Below, piece by piece: positions 32,086-40,582 of a stretch of 64,000 nt of DNA. A program made the position numbers and the translations under genes. This DNA is from Chlorobium sp. (GTDB taxonomy: Bacteria > Bacteroidota > Chlorobiia > Chlorobiales > Chlorobiaceae), in NCBI GenBank assembly GCA_028280025.1, contig JANQMO010000044.1:62001-126000 (forward strand). The letters are read 5' to 3'. How positions within the stretch are numbered: the first letter of the stretch is position 1; each line of letters starts with the position of its first letter. The notes under the pieces are model-generated. The model did not search any database, was not told the origin of the DNA, and saw only the letters and a list, made by a program, of their open reading frames with translations.

Positions 32086-33390
32086 TATTCTGACATAAAC
32101 TTCCTTCTTGAGGTCGTTGATCCACTGATTGAAAAGCTCTTCCTGTTTCCGGTCAATTGCAAGCCGTTCGATCCGGGAATAATCCGTTTGCAGGTCAAGC
32201 CGATGAGTCGGCTCTCTCTTGTTCAGCCGAAAAAGCGCAAAGAAAGGGAATCCTTTTTCAGGCGCAACCCGAACAACCTTGCTCAGCTCTCCGTTACGAT
32301 TCAGTGATCGAACCACCGATTTCAGCGGCTCTTTGAGCGATGTTACAGCAAACATGGATTCACCTGTCTCAGGATTATTTATCAAACCGCCGTTTTTTGC
32401 CGAAACAGGATCATCCGAATATTGCTTTGCCATTTCAGCAAAGTCCGCGTTTCCGTCAAGGATATCCTTACGGATCGTTTCGAGCTTCGCCTTTGCTGCC
32501 GACGCATCAAGGTTTTCTCTATCGAAGACGATCAATATATGGCGAACATGAAAATCATCTTTTTCCTTATCAAGCAGTTGTATGAGATGATATCCGAAAC
32601 GCGTTTCGACAATATCGGAAACTTCACCTTCGTCCAGCGCCAGCGCTGTGTCTTCAAATTTTTTCACAAAATCGCCCTTTGTCGAATAACCGAGGTCTCC
32701 GCCAAGCGAAGCGGAACCGGGGTCCTGGGAAAATTGCCGTGCAAGCTGTGCAAAATCCCCTCCCTCTTCGATCTTCATCTGTATATCCTCGATTTCCTTC
32801 CGGGCTTTCACTTTCGCCTCTTCGGTGACCTGCGGATAAACAAGCACCTGTGAAAGTTCGACCATTTCGGGAACATCGGGAAGTTCCCGACGATTCGTCT
32901 CGAAATAATCCTTTACCTCGTCATAGGTTACCGAAATCCCTGCCAGCTTCTGCCTCCTGAGTGTGCCTATCATCTGCTGGTCCCTCAGATCATCCTTGAT
33001 TTCTTTCTCGATAACCACATATGATTTCGAAAACGTGGCTTCCATGTCCTCTATTGACTTGAACCTGCTCCTCAAGAACGCCATCCGTTCGTCAACCTGT
33101 TTCTGCAGCTCAGCTTCATTGACCTGAATACTGTCGAGCCTGGCTTTTGTGAGCACAATTTTCTTGATGACAAGTGATTCAAGAATACTTGACTTCAGCA
33201 ACGGATCGTTTTTCGATTCAGGATACTGCAGGCGGGTCATCATAGCCTGCTCATCAACTTCCGACTGGAGAATCATTTCATTGCCGATAACGGCGACAAT
33301 CCTGTCGGCAGTTGCTGCGGCAGCACCGGTAGAGACGAGCGAAAAGACGAACACGAATAGAGATATGGTCCTGAAAAAAACCTGTTTCAT
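32074..33390 (-). CDS. Periplasmic peptidyl-prolyl isomerase/chaperone (SurA-like, two parvulin domains)
   Basis: A 438-residue exported protein: signal peptide (TISLFVFVFSLVSTGAAAA), SurA-type N-terminal domain (DRIVAVIGNEMILQSEVDEQ), and two parvulin modules (LSQVLVYPQVTEEAKVKARK ending YHLIQLLDKEKDDF; HVRHILIVFDRENLDASAAK ending before KEGFPFF-like strands). It probably assists outer-membrane protein folding. Same strand as secFD further upstream, with 70 bp between. Confidence 0.9.
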   Translation of the reverse strand: MKQVFFRTISLFVFVFSLVSTGAAAATADRIVAVIGNEMILQSEVDEQAMMTRLQYPESKNDPLLKSSILESLVIKKIVLTKARLDSIQVNEAELQKQVDERMAFLRSRFKSIEDMEATFSKSYVVIEKEIKDDLRDQQMIGTLRRQKLAGISVTYDEVKDYFETNRRELPDVPEMVELSQVLVYPQVTEEAKVKARKEIEDIQMKIEEGGDFAQLARQFSQDPGSASLGGDLGYSTKGDFVKKFEDTALALDEGEVSDIVETRFGYHLIQLLDKEKDDFHVRHILIVFDRENLDASAAKAKLETIRKDILDGNADFAEMAKQYSDDPVSAKNGGLINNPETGESMFAVTSLKEPLKSVVRSLNRNGELSKVVRVAPEKGFPFFALFRLNKREPTHRLDLQTDYSRIERLAIDRKQEELFNQWINDLKKEVYVRISDI

Positions 33391-33460
33391 AATAATTTGG
33401 CTTTACCTGAATTTAGCAAAACAACGCTCGCAGCCCAATCCTGCGGGAAAATCGTCAACC

Positions 33461-34387
33461 TTATCCCCCTCTCAGCTTTATCGGCCTGCGGGATTTCAAC
33501 AGCCAGTCAAGCACAACCGGGGCAGCGATGAAAAGCGAAGAATACGTTCCAACGATGATGCCGAGAAGAATGGCAAAGGTAAACCCTCTTATTGCCGGAC
33601 CGGCAAAGAAAAAGAGAACCAGGACAACAAGCATGGTCGTCCCGGAGGTGATGATCGTCCTGCTGAGCGTCTGGTTAAGACTCCTGTTGAAAATCGCAGG
33701 ATAGTCTGAAGCCTTTCCCGATCGAATATTTTCACGGATCCTGTCGTACACAACAACGGTATCGTTTATGGAGTAACCGGCTATGGTGAGAAAGGCGGCA
33801 ATGATACTTTGGTTGATATCAAGAGGCATGTAGTCGAACAACCCCCCGAAAATGCTGAACACTCCAAGAACAATAAAAACATCATGAAAGATAGCGACAA
33901 CACTTGCTGCAGCAAAACGGAACTCGAACCGTATTCCTACATAAAGGAGTATGGCGACCACCGCGCCAAAGAGCGCTTTCAGTGCCGCCCATTTCAAATC
34001 AGCAGCAATACTGGGCCCGACAGAATCGATCCTGAGCACGTCATGCGGATTATCCTCGAGCCGTTCGTCAAGAGCATTTGAAACAAGAGATCGCAACTCG
34101 CTCAGCTCGCCGTCAAATGCAGTCTGGACAAGGATCGAACGATCGGCGCCATAGCTTTTTATCGCCCCTTCGACACCGGCTTCATTAAGGACTGCCCTGA
34201 TATCCCGAATTTTATAGTCATTCTCGAACTGCAGGACAATCTCGGTCCCTCCCTTGAAATCAATCCCGTAGTTGAGCCCCTTGAAAACAAGCGAGACAAT
34301 TCCTGCCACCATCAGGGTAAGCGAGATGATGTAGGCGACTTTCCTGTATTTGAGAAAATCAATCTTCGAGTCTTTTATAAGGTGCAT
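33461..34387 (-). CDS. secF: Protein translocase subunit SecF
   Basis: A 308-residue inner-membrane protein with six transmembrane segments and one periplasmic domain. Signature: YGIDFKGGTEIVLQFEN after TM1 and the conserved GYSINDTVVVYDRIRENIR between TM4 and TM5. SecDF uses the proton gradient to pull exported proteins from SecYEG. 18 bp downstream of secD. Confidence 0.96.
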   Translation of the reverse strand: MHLIKDSKIDFLKYRKVAYIISLTLMVAGIVSLVFKGLNYGIDFKGGTEIVLQFENDYKIRDIRAVLNEAGVEGAIKSYGADRSILVQTAFDGELSELRSLVSNALDERLEDNPHDVLRIDSVGPSIAADLKWAALKALFGAVVAILLYVGIRFEFRFAAASVVAIFHDVFIVLGVFSIFGGLFDYMPLDINQSIIAAFLTIAGYSINDTVVVYDRIRENIRSGKASDYPAIFNRSLNQTLSRTIITSGTTMLVVLVLFFFAGPAIRGFTFAILLGIIVGTYSSLFIAAPVVLDWLLKSRRPIKLRGG

Positions 34388-34405
34388 ACTGCAAGTCCTT
34401 TATTA

Positions 34406-36184
34406 TTATCCGAAACTTTTGGCGGTCATCAGGTTTCTGTCGATCAGCAGATCAAAAATGGCCTTTGTGATGACCAGAGCGGTAAACAGGCTTGCTGCCG
34501 TCCCGATCATCAGCGTCAGGGCAAACCCCTGTATCGGCCCTATACCATAGATATAGAGCAGGAATCCCGCTCCAAGAGTGGTTATCTGTGAGTCCACAAT
34601 TGCAGAAAAGGCTTTGCTGTACCCCGTATCGACTGCCGAACGGAGATTCTTTCCTTCGTCGATCTCCTCCCTGATCCTTTCGAAAATCAGAACATTGGCA
34701 TCGACCGCCATACCGATAGTCAGAACGATACCGGCAATTCCCGGGAGGGTCAGCGCCGCACTGAAACCGGCAAGAACGGAAAGAACGAAAAGGATATTGA
34801 GAACCAGCGCAATATCGGCGGAAATGCCCGCCCGCCGGTAGTACACAACCATGAAAACCGCAACAATAAACAATCCCCAGCTTGCCGACAGAAGACCGGA
34901 GCGGATATAATCGGCACCAAGAGAGGGCCCCACGGTGCGCTCCTCGATGATCCTGACCGGGGCCGGCAGAGCTCCTGCCTTGAGAACAATTTCCAGATCC
35001 TGAGCCTCCTCGATACTATCTATCCCGTTAATGACAGAACTTCCACCGGGGATCTTGGATTCTACAACCGGCGCCGAATAGACGGCTCCATCGAGAACAA
35101 TCGCAATACGCCTCCCGATGTTGGCCCCGGTGATCCTGGCCCATTTAGCCGTTCCGTCAGAGTTCATTCTCATGGACACTTCCGGCTGGAGAGCAGACGC
35201 GCCGAATGTAGCCTTGGCCTCTGTAATGACCCCCCCGGTCAGCTCCGGTGTTTTTTTAAGGAGAAACATCTCATAAAACGTCTGTCCGTCCTGTCCCTCG
35301 ATCGAGCGGGCTGAAAGCCGTATTTCAGTATCCTTAGGCAGCAATTGCCGGATATCCTCCCGTGCGAAGAGCTCGCTCAGATACTCCCTGGAGTATTCAG
35401 GAGCATAGGCCATACCGTTCTGCATAACGGAAATATTGTCATACAGGGGGTCCCTGGCCGTTGACGTCGTATCTGTACCAGCAGCCTCTTTTGCAAGGTA
35501 GCCGTTGATCCGGTCAAAGGCTTCAAGCATGTTCTGATTGTCCCGTACCAGCTTGAACTCCAGCTTTGCGGTGCCTTTAAGCAGCTTTCGAACACGCTCC
35601 TCATCGGATACACCGGGCAGAGCAACAATAACACGCCGCAAACCCTGTGACTGTATAACCGGCTCGGCCACACCATACTGATCGACCCTGTTGCGAATAA
35701 TTTCTTTTGCCCGCACGACAGCATCTTCAGCCTCTTTTTTCAGCTTGGCGACAATTTCTTCATCACTGTCCCGAACATCATAGAAATAACGGCTAAGCCG
35801 GATGTTTCTTTTCCCGAATCCGGAAACCAGCAGATCAATAACCCTGGCATTACCACCTTTTTTCACAGCATCCTGTATCTCCGACATGATCTCGTCAAAG
35901 GTTCCGTCCCGGTTCCAGGCCCGCTCCTTCACCAGATCGACCAGATCCACTTCGAGGACGAGATACATGCCTCCCTCCAGATCCAAGCCGAGTTTCAGAC
36001 TTTTTTCCGATGCGGACTCGATCGCCTCACGGTGCTCCCGCACAAAAGCAAGACTGTCTTCCGATGCACTGAACGTTGAAAGCTTTCGGGAGTAGGAATA
36101 GTCCTGGTAGGTCGGCCACAGTGACCAGACAGCAAGGACAGTCAAAGCGACGACGAGTATACTTTTAAAACGGATATTTTTCAT
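34406..36184 (-). CDS. secD: Protein translocase subunit SecD
   Basis: About 592 residues from the ATG at 36184 (MKNIRFKSILVVALTVLAVW); the frame is open to 36262, which would add a second hydrophobic segment not typical of SecD. It has LGLDLEGGMYLVLEVD after TM1, the large periplasmic P1 domain and GMAVDANVLIFERIREEIDEG in the membrane half. Pairs with SecF encoded immediately downstream. Confidence 0.95.
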   Translation of the reverse strand: MKNIRFKSILVVALTVLAVWSLWPTYQDYSYSRKLSTFSASEDSLAFVREHREAIESASEKSLKLGLDLEGGMYLVLEVDLVDLVKERAWNRDGTFDEIMSEIQDAVKKGGNARVIDLLVSGFGKRNIRLSRYFYDVRDSDEEIVAKLKKEAEDAVVRAKEIIRNRVDQYGVAEPVIQSQGLRRVIVALPGVSDEERVRKLLKGTAKLEFKLVRDNQNMLEAFDRINGYLAKEAAGTDTTSTARDPLYDNISVMQNGMAYAPEYSREYLSELFAREDIRQLLPKDTEIRLSARSIEGQDGQTFYEMFLLKKTPELTGGVITEAKATFGASALQPEVSMRMNSDGTAKWARITGANIGRRIAIVLDGAVYSAPVVESKIPGGSSVINGIDSIEEAQDLEIVLKAGALPAPVRIIEERTVGPSLGADYIRSGLLSASWGLFIVAVFMVVYYRRAGISADIALVLNILFVLSVLAGFSAALTLPGIAGIVLTIGMAVDANVLIFERIREEIDEGKNLRSAVDTGYSKAFSAIVDSQITTLGAGFLLYIYGIGPIQGFALTLMIGTAASLFTALVITKAIFDLLIDRNLMTAKSFG

Positions 36185-36302
36185 GGACGCGGTAGCTAAA
36201 CAAAAAAACGCGGTCAAGAGAATAAGTTCAGCCAATATATGAAACCCCATCCTGATTAACAATCAGACAGGACGGGCTGACAACGGCCGCCGCAGAAAGG
36301 GC

Positions 36303-36333
36303 AAAAAAAAGCCCGGCGTTTTTTCGCCGGGCT
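36303..36333 (-). terminator. Rho-independent terminator of fccAB
   Basis: On the minus strand AGCCCGGCG, loop of six A, CGCCGGGCT, then eight T. It starts 28 bp after the fccB stop and lies before secD, so fccAB and secDF are separate transcripts. Confidence 0.92.
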
Positions 36334-36360
36334 CGACAAGTGCGTGCAGACAACACAGCA

Positions 36361-37653
36361 TCAACCCCAGATATCCTGAGCTATGTTGTTGTACCAACCG
36401 CGGGCATACGTTGCCTCCTCGCTGAGCTGATCGTCATCGGCATCCATGGGAGTGAGGCCTCCGGCACCCTTGATCTTGACAATACCGTCGCTGGTAAGCT
36501 TGTACACCGCTGCAACGGAAATACCGTAACCGGGTCCGACAAGACTGTAGCAGGTATTGACAAGCGATGGAGGAGCAGGTACATCACCATGCATAAGTCT
36601 CACGATACCGGCAGCAGTGACTTTACCCTGGCTGCTTGCAGCAAAGCCGGACTTGGGCATTGCACCGGCAATACAGGAATCACCGATCACATGAATACCC
36701 GGATGGATCGTCGATTCAAACGTAATCGGATTGATCGGACACCAACCGGTTTCGTTTGTCAAACCGGCAGCGAAAGCAATCTTTCCGGCCTGCTGCGGCG
36801 GGATGACGTTGATGACTCCGCCTTTAACCGGCCCTGCATCGGTATTGACAGTCATGGTTGCAGCATCAACCGAGACAACCTTGCCGCCTTTGGATGCGGG
36901 GCGCCACTCGATGATATCACCATACAGGCGTTCCCAGCCTTTCGTGAACAGACCCTGCTTTGAAAACTTTTCCTTCGAGTCCAGAACGATGACCTTTGAA
37001 TTCGGCTTGTTCTTTTTGAGGTAGTTGGCAATAAGGCTTGTCCTTTCGTAGGGGCCCGGAGGGCAGCGGAAAGGATTTCCCGGAGGACAGATAATAACAT
37101 TATCACCGTCCTTCATATCCTGAAGCTGCTTTGCAAGCAGCTCGGTCTGCGGGCCGGCCTTATAGGCATGAGGCATCGCTGTATTGGCAACCTCTTCGCT
37201 GTACCCTTCGATTGTATCGAATTTGAAATCGATACCCGGCGAAACGATCAAGCGGTCATAGGTGAGCTCGTTGCCCGTTTTCAGCTTGACGGTTTTCGCT
37301 GCAGCATCGACATCTACCGCCTCATCGTGAACAATTTCAACCCCCCAGGTGTTTTTCAGCGTGTCATACGTATGGCCGATGTCCTTCATCTCCTTCAGAC
37401 CGCCCAGTACCCAGTTGCTGAAAGGGCAGGTATAAAATGTCGTTGCCGGCTCGACAAGCGTTACGGCAATTGACGGGCTCAGTTTTTTGATATACTTGGC
37501 TGCAGAAGCGCCGCCGAAACCGCCGCCGATAACAACAACATGCTTCTCACTCGCCAAAGCGGGGCGTACACCGCCGAAGATTCCGAGCGTCGAGCCGGCA
37601 GCTCCGGCCACAACAAGTTTATTGAATTCTCTACGTGTAAATTTCTGGCTCAT
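36361..37653 (-). CDS. fccB: Sulfide dehydrogenase (flavocytochrome c), flavoprotein subunit
   Basis: A 430-residue periplasmic flavoprotein. A twin-arginine signal (TRREFNKLVVAGAAGSTLGI) is followed by the FAD motif HVVVIGGGFGGASAAKYIKK. Cysteines expected for FCSD are visible: FYTCPFSNW (covalent FAD attachment region), IICPPGNPFRCPPGPYERTS and VIGDSCIAGAMPKSGFAA (redox-active pair region). With FccA it oxidises sulfide to sulfur/polysulfide and reduces cytochrome c. A 14-bp gap separates it from fccA and a strong terminator follows. Confidence 0.95.
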   Translation of the reverse strand: MSQKFTRREFNKLVVAGAAGSTLGIFGGVRPALASEKHVVVIGGGFGGASAAKYIKKLSPSIAVTLVEPATTFYTCPFSNWVLGGLKEMKDIGHTYDTLKNTWGVEIVHDEAVDVDAAAKTVKLKTGNELTYDRLIVSPGIDFKFDTIEGYSEEVANTAMPHAYKAGPQTELLAKQLQDMKDGDNVIICPPGNPFRCPPGPYERTSLIANYLKKNKPNSKVIVLDSKEKFSKQGLFTKGWERLYGDIIEWRPASKGGKVVSVDAATMTVNTDAGPVKGGVINVIPPQQAGKIAFAAGLTNETGWCPINPITFESTIHPGIHVIGDSCIAGAMPKSGFAASSQGKVTAAGIVRLMHGDVPAPPSLVNTCYSLVGPGYGISVAAVYKLTSDGIVKIKGAGGLTPMDADDDQLSEEATYARGWYNNIAQDIWG

Positions 37654-37667
37654 GTTTGTTCCCCCGC

Positions 37668-38033
37668 TTATTTAGAATTGTTCTTACTGAGACTACCAAA
37701 GTATTCAGCAATGAGATCGATCTCCTCATCAGTATACCCTTTGGCGTGCCGGCCCATGACTGTCGAATAACGCTCGTCATTCTTGTACTCCATGAGAACT
37801 GTTTTCAGATACGATGCTGATTTACCGTAAAATCCGGGCAGAATACCAGTGCTTTTGCCGTCGGTTCCATGGCAGGACGCGCAGGAAAGTGCAAGGATCT
37901 CACCACGGGGATCGACCTCTTCCTGAACAGGCTCAGCTGCAGCTTGAGGCTCCGGTTTCTCTGTAGTGCATCCGGTGAGTACTGCCGCCGACAGAAGACC
38001 GACAGACAGCCACGAGGTAATTGTTTTAACCAT
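37668..38033 (-). CDS. fccA: Sulfide dehydrogenase (flavocytochrome c), cytochrome c subunit, lipoprotein
   Basis: About 121 residues from the ATG at 38033, which is properly spaced from AAAGGAG; an ATG three codons earlier is too close to that site. A lipoprotein signal (SAAVLTGC) and a Pro/Ala/Glu-rich linker are followed by one class I heme site (ALSCASCHGTDGK) with a probable Met ligand in STVMGRHAKG. The lipid anchor places the complex on the membrane's periplasmic face. First gene of fccAB. Confidence 0.93.
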   Translation of the reverse strand: MVKTITSWLSVGLLSAAVLTGCTTEKPEPQAAAEPVQEEVDPRGEILALSCASCHGTDGKSTGILPGFYGKSASYLKTVLMEYKNDERYSTVMGRHAKGYTDEEIDLIAEYFGSLSKNNSK

Positions 38034-38655
38034 AGTTCTCATCTCCTTTTGTTAATGATGAATTAGCAAAATGAAAGAAGCAAACGCATTTTCATTGTTG
38101 TCCGGTGACCGCACAAGAACGGCAATCACCAGAACCTTCAACCGGCAATGTCCACCACTTATTATCAGGCAGCCGGGCAATGAGCGAGGGAAACCTTACC
38201 CCCCCATGGCTTGAAGCTGCAAAAAAGCTCCTCAACCAGGCGATGCTTCGTTACGCTTGCCATGTTCCAAGAGCAACAAGAGACCCTGTTACTCTGCGAA
38301 AGACAGCATTATATAACTATATATTTATATAACATTTTTTTTACGCTTCACAAACGGGAAATATTTTTTTACCCTCTTTTTTCAGTAAAACGCATCGATA
38401 ACAGTCGGCCTTTTCGCCAAAAAGGAAGAATACTTCTTATATTTTATGCCTGTCCCGCTTTCACTTGCAGCGGGCAGTAACGCCCAGGTGCCGGATAATC
38501 ACCCGGTCAGCTGAAAACCCGTTATACCGGTTTACATTTCTGTCATGCAAACATGCAAAACCAGTCCGACAAATCCCACAAAACACTTTACAATAATAAT
38601 TTACAGCTGCAACGCCGCCAAAATTCTTTTCACGTGAAACATAGTTTTGAATATC
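38034..38655. other. 622-bp gap between divergent fccA and mnmG
   Basis: No convincing gene. It must hold the fccAB promoter (minus) and the mnmG promoter (plus). A direct repeat TTATATAAC (38309-38317 and 38325-38333, 16 bp apart) lies in a very AT-rich patch, and a parS-like site is at 38626-38641. Confidence 0.6.
38626..38641. other. parS-like centromere site (14 of 16 match)
   Basis: CTTTTCACGTGAAACA matches the bacterial ParB-binding parS consensus TGTTTCACGTGAAACA at 14 of 16 positions. It lies 15 bp before the mnmG start. A perfect copy follows mnmG. Confidence 0.75.
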
Positions 38656-40521
38656 ATGTATGACGTCATCGTAGCCGGTGCCGGCCATGCAGGCTGTGAG
38701 GCGGCCCTTGCCGCTGCCAGAATGGGCATGAAATGCCTGCTTGTCACCTCAGACTTTTCAGCAATAGCCAGGATGTCCTGTAATCCTGCTATCGGCGGCG
38801 TCGCAAAAGGGCAGATAACAAGGGAGATCGATGCCCTTGGAGGAGAAATGGCAAAAGCTATCGATGCAACCGGAATTCAGTTCAGAATGCTCAACCGAAG
38901 CAAAGGCCCCGCCATGCATTCTCCCAGGGCACAGGCAGACCGGACACATTATTCACTCTACATGCGTAAAGTGCTCGAGCGCGAACGCCTGATTGATATG
39001 CTGCAGGATACCGCCACGGGAATCATTTCAGATACAGGGCGGTGCAGGGGAATAATGGTCAGTTCCGGGCGCCGTATAGAGTCGAAAACGGTCATACTCG
39101 CATGCGGCACGTTCCTCAACGGGCTCATCCATATCGGCATGGATCATTATCCGGGCGGCAGAACCATCGCCGAACCGCCGGTATCGCACCTGACCGCGAA
39201 CCTTTGCTCTATCGGCTTTAAATCCGGGCGGCTTAAAACAGGAACCCCGCCAAGAATAGACCGAAGAAGCGTCGATTATTCCCGCGTCACTGTTCAGCCC
39301 GGAGATCCCGTCCCGGCGCCTTTTTCCTTCTCGACGCAGGGTCTTCCCGACAGGAAACAAATAGACTGCTACCTGACTGCAACAACCGAACAAACCCATG
39401 ACATCCTCAGACGGGGCTTTAACCGCTCTCCCCTTTTTTCCGGAAAGGTGCAAGGTATCGGCCCGCGCTACTGCCCGTCAATCGAAGATAAAATACACCG
39501 TTTTACCGATAAGAACAGCCACCACATCTTTCTTGAGCCGGAAGGATTCGACACCAATGAAATGTATGTCAACGGTTTTTCGACATCCCTTCCGGAAGAT
39601 ATACAGCGTGAAGGTCTTCGATCAATACCCGGACTTGCCAATGTGGTTATGATGCGGCCCGGTTACGCAATTGAATATGATTATTTTTACCCGTACCAGC
39701 TTCACCCGACTCTTGAAACCAAACTCCTTTCGAATCTCTATTTTGCAGGGCAGATCAACGGAACATCCGGATATGAAGAAGCTGCCGCCCAGGGCATTAT
39801 TGCAGGCATTAATGCTGCATTGCAAATCAGAAAACGTGAACCGCTCATTCTAAAACGATCAGAAGCATACATCGGTGTTCTTATCGACGATCTCATCACA
39901 AAAGAGACAAAGGAGCCTTACCGCATGTTCACATCCGCTGCCGAGCACAGGATCATACTCCGTCAGGACAATGCCGACATAAGACTTATGCCCTTCGGAC
40001 ATTCATGCGGACTTGTCGAGAATGACTCATGGACCGCTCTTGGCAAGAAAATGTCCGACATCGCCCAGGTAAAAAAAATTTCGACCGCACTGAGGATCGA
40101 GGCCCGTTACATTGCAGCTATGCTTCCGGACTCTTCAGGCAAATCCGTCACCGGCAGCACAACAGTAAAAAACCTCCTGAAACGGCCGGGCATAACACTG
40201 CAGACAATCCTTGCCGCCAGCCCTGATGCCGCTGAGGCGATCCTTTCCGTAACTCGTGATCCGAACGTATTGGAGCAGGTTGAAATTGACGTCAAATATG
40301 AAGGGTATATAAAAAGGGAGCGCCTTATGGCTGAAAAGATCACCAGGCTGGAATCTCACAGAATTCCCGCATCTTTCAACTATGATGCAATAAAAGGGAT
40401 ATCTCATGAAGGCAGGGAAAAGCTGAAAACGCATAAACCTGCCACCGTTGGGCAGGCATCACGGATTCTTGGCGTCACACCTGCAGATATATCCGTTCTC
40501 ATGATAAAACTGGGAAGATAA
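38656..40521 (+). CDS. mnmG: tRNA uridine-5-carboxymethylaminomethyl modification enzyme MnmG (GidA)
   Basis: About 621 residues from the ATG at 38656; a TTG at 38647 is in frame but less likely. FAD motif DVIVAGAGHAGCEAALAAAR; family landmarks MSCNPAIGGVAKGQITREID, GPAMHSPRAQADR, FLNGLIHIG, and RLKTGTPPRIDRRS. With MnmE it modifies the wobble uridine of several tRNAs. Commonly located near oriC, as here, and flanked on both sides by parS sites. Confidence 0.96.
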   Translation: MYDVIVAGAGHAGCEAALAAARMGMKCLLVTSDFSAIARMSCNPAIGGVAKGQITREIDALGGEMAKAIDATGIQFRMLNRSKGPAMHSPRAQADRTHYSLYMRKVLERERLIDMLQDTATGIISDTGRCRGIMVSSGRRIESKTVILACGTFLNGLIHIGMDHYPGGRTIAEPPVSHLTANLCSIGFKSGRLKTGTPPRIDRRSVDYSRVTVQPGDPVPAPFSFSTQGLPDRKQIDCYLTATTEQTHDILRRGFNRSPLFSGKVQGIGPRYCPSIEDKIHRFTDKNSHHIFLEPEGFDTNEMYVNGFSTSLPEDIQREGLRSIPGLANVVMMRPGYAIEYDYFYPYQLHPTLETKLLSNLYFAGQINGTSGYEEAAAQGIIAGINAALQIRKREPLILKRSEAYIGVLIDDLITKETKEPYRMFTSAAEHRIILRQDNADIRLMPFGHSCGLVENDSWTALGKKMSDIAQVKKISTALRIEARYIAAMLPDSSGKSVTGSTTVKNLLKRPGITLQTILAASPDAAEAILSVTRDPNVLEQVEIDVKYEGYIKRERLMAEKITRLESHRIPASFNYDAIKGISHEGREKLKTHKPATVGQASRILGVTPADISVLMIKLGR

Positions 40522-40530
40522 AACAGACGA

Positions 40531-40546
40531 TGTTTCACGTGAAACA
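40531..40546. other. parS centromere site (perfect 16-mer)
   Basis: TGTTTCACGTGAAACA, identical to the conserved ParB-binding site of many bacteria, 9 bp after the mnmG stop and 36 bp before the polymerase gene. About 7-9 kb from the presumed oriC. No parA or parB is in the window. Confidence 0.9.
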
Positions 40547-40582
40547 CGATGCAAACGCTTATTAACCCTGTCCCTTCAGACA

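Noticed and set aside
38105..38332. 75-codon open frame between fccA and mnmG
   Set aside because: No ribosome binding site and its end runs into the AT-rich repeat; it looks non-coding.
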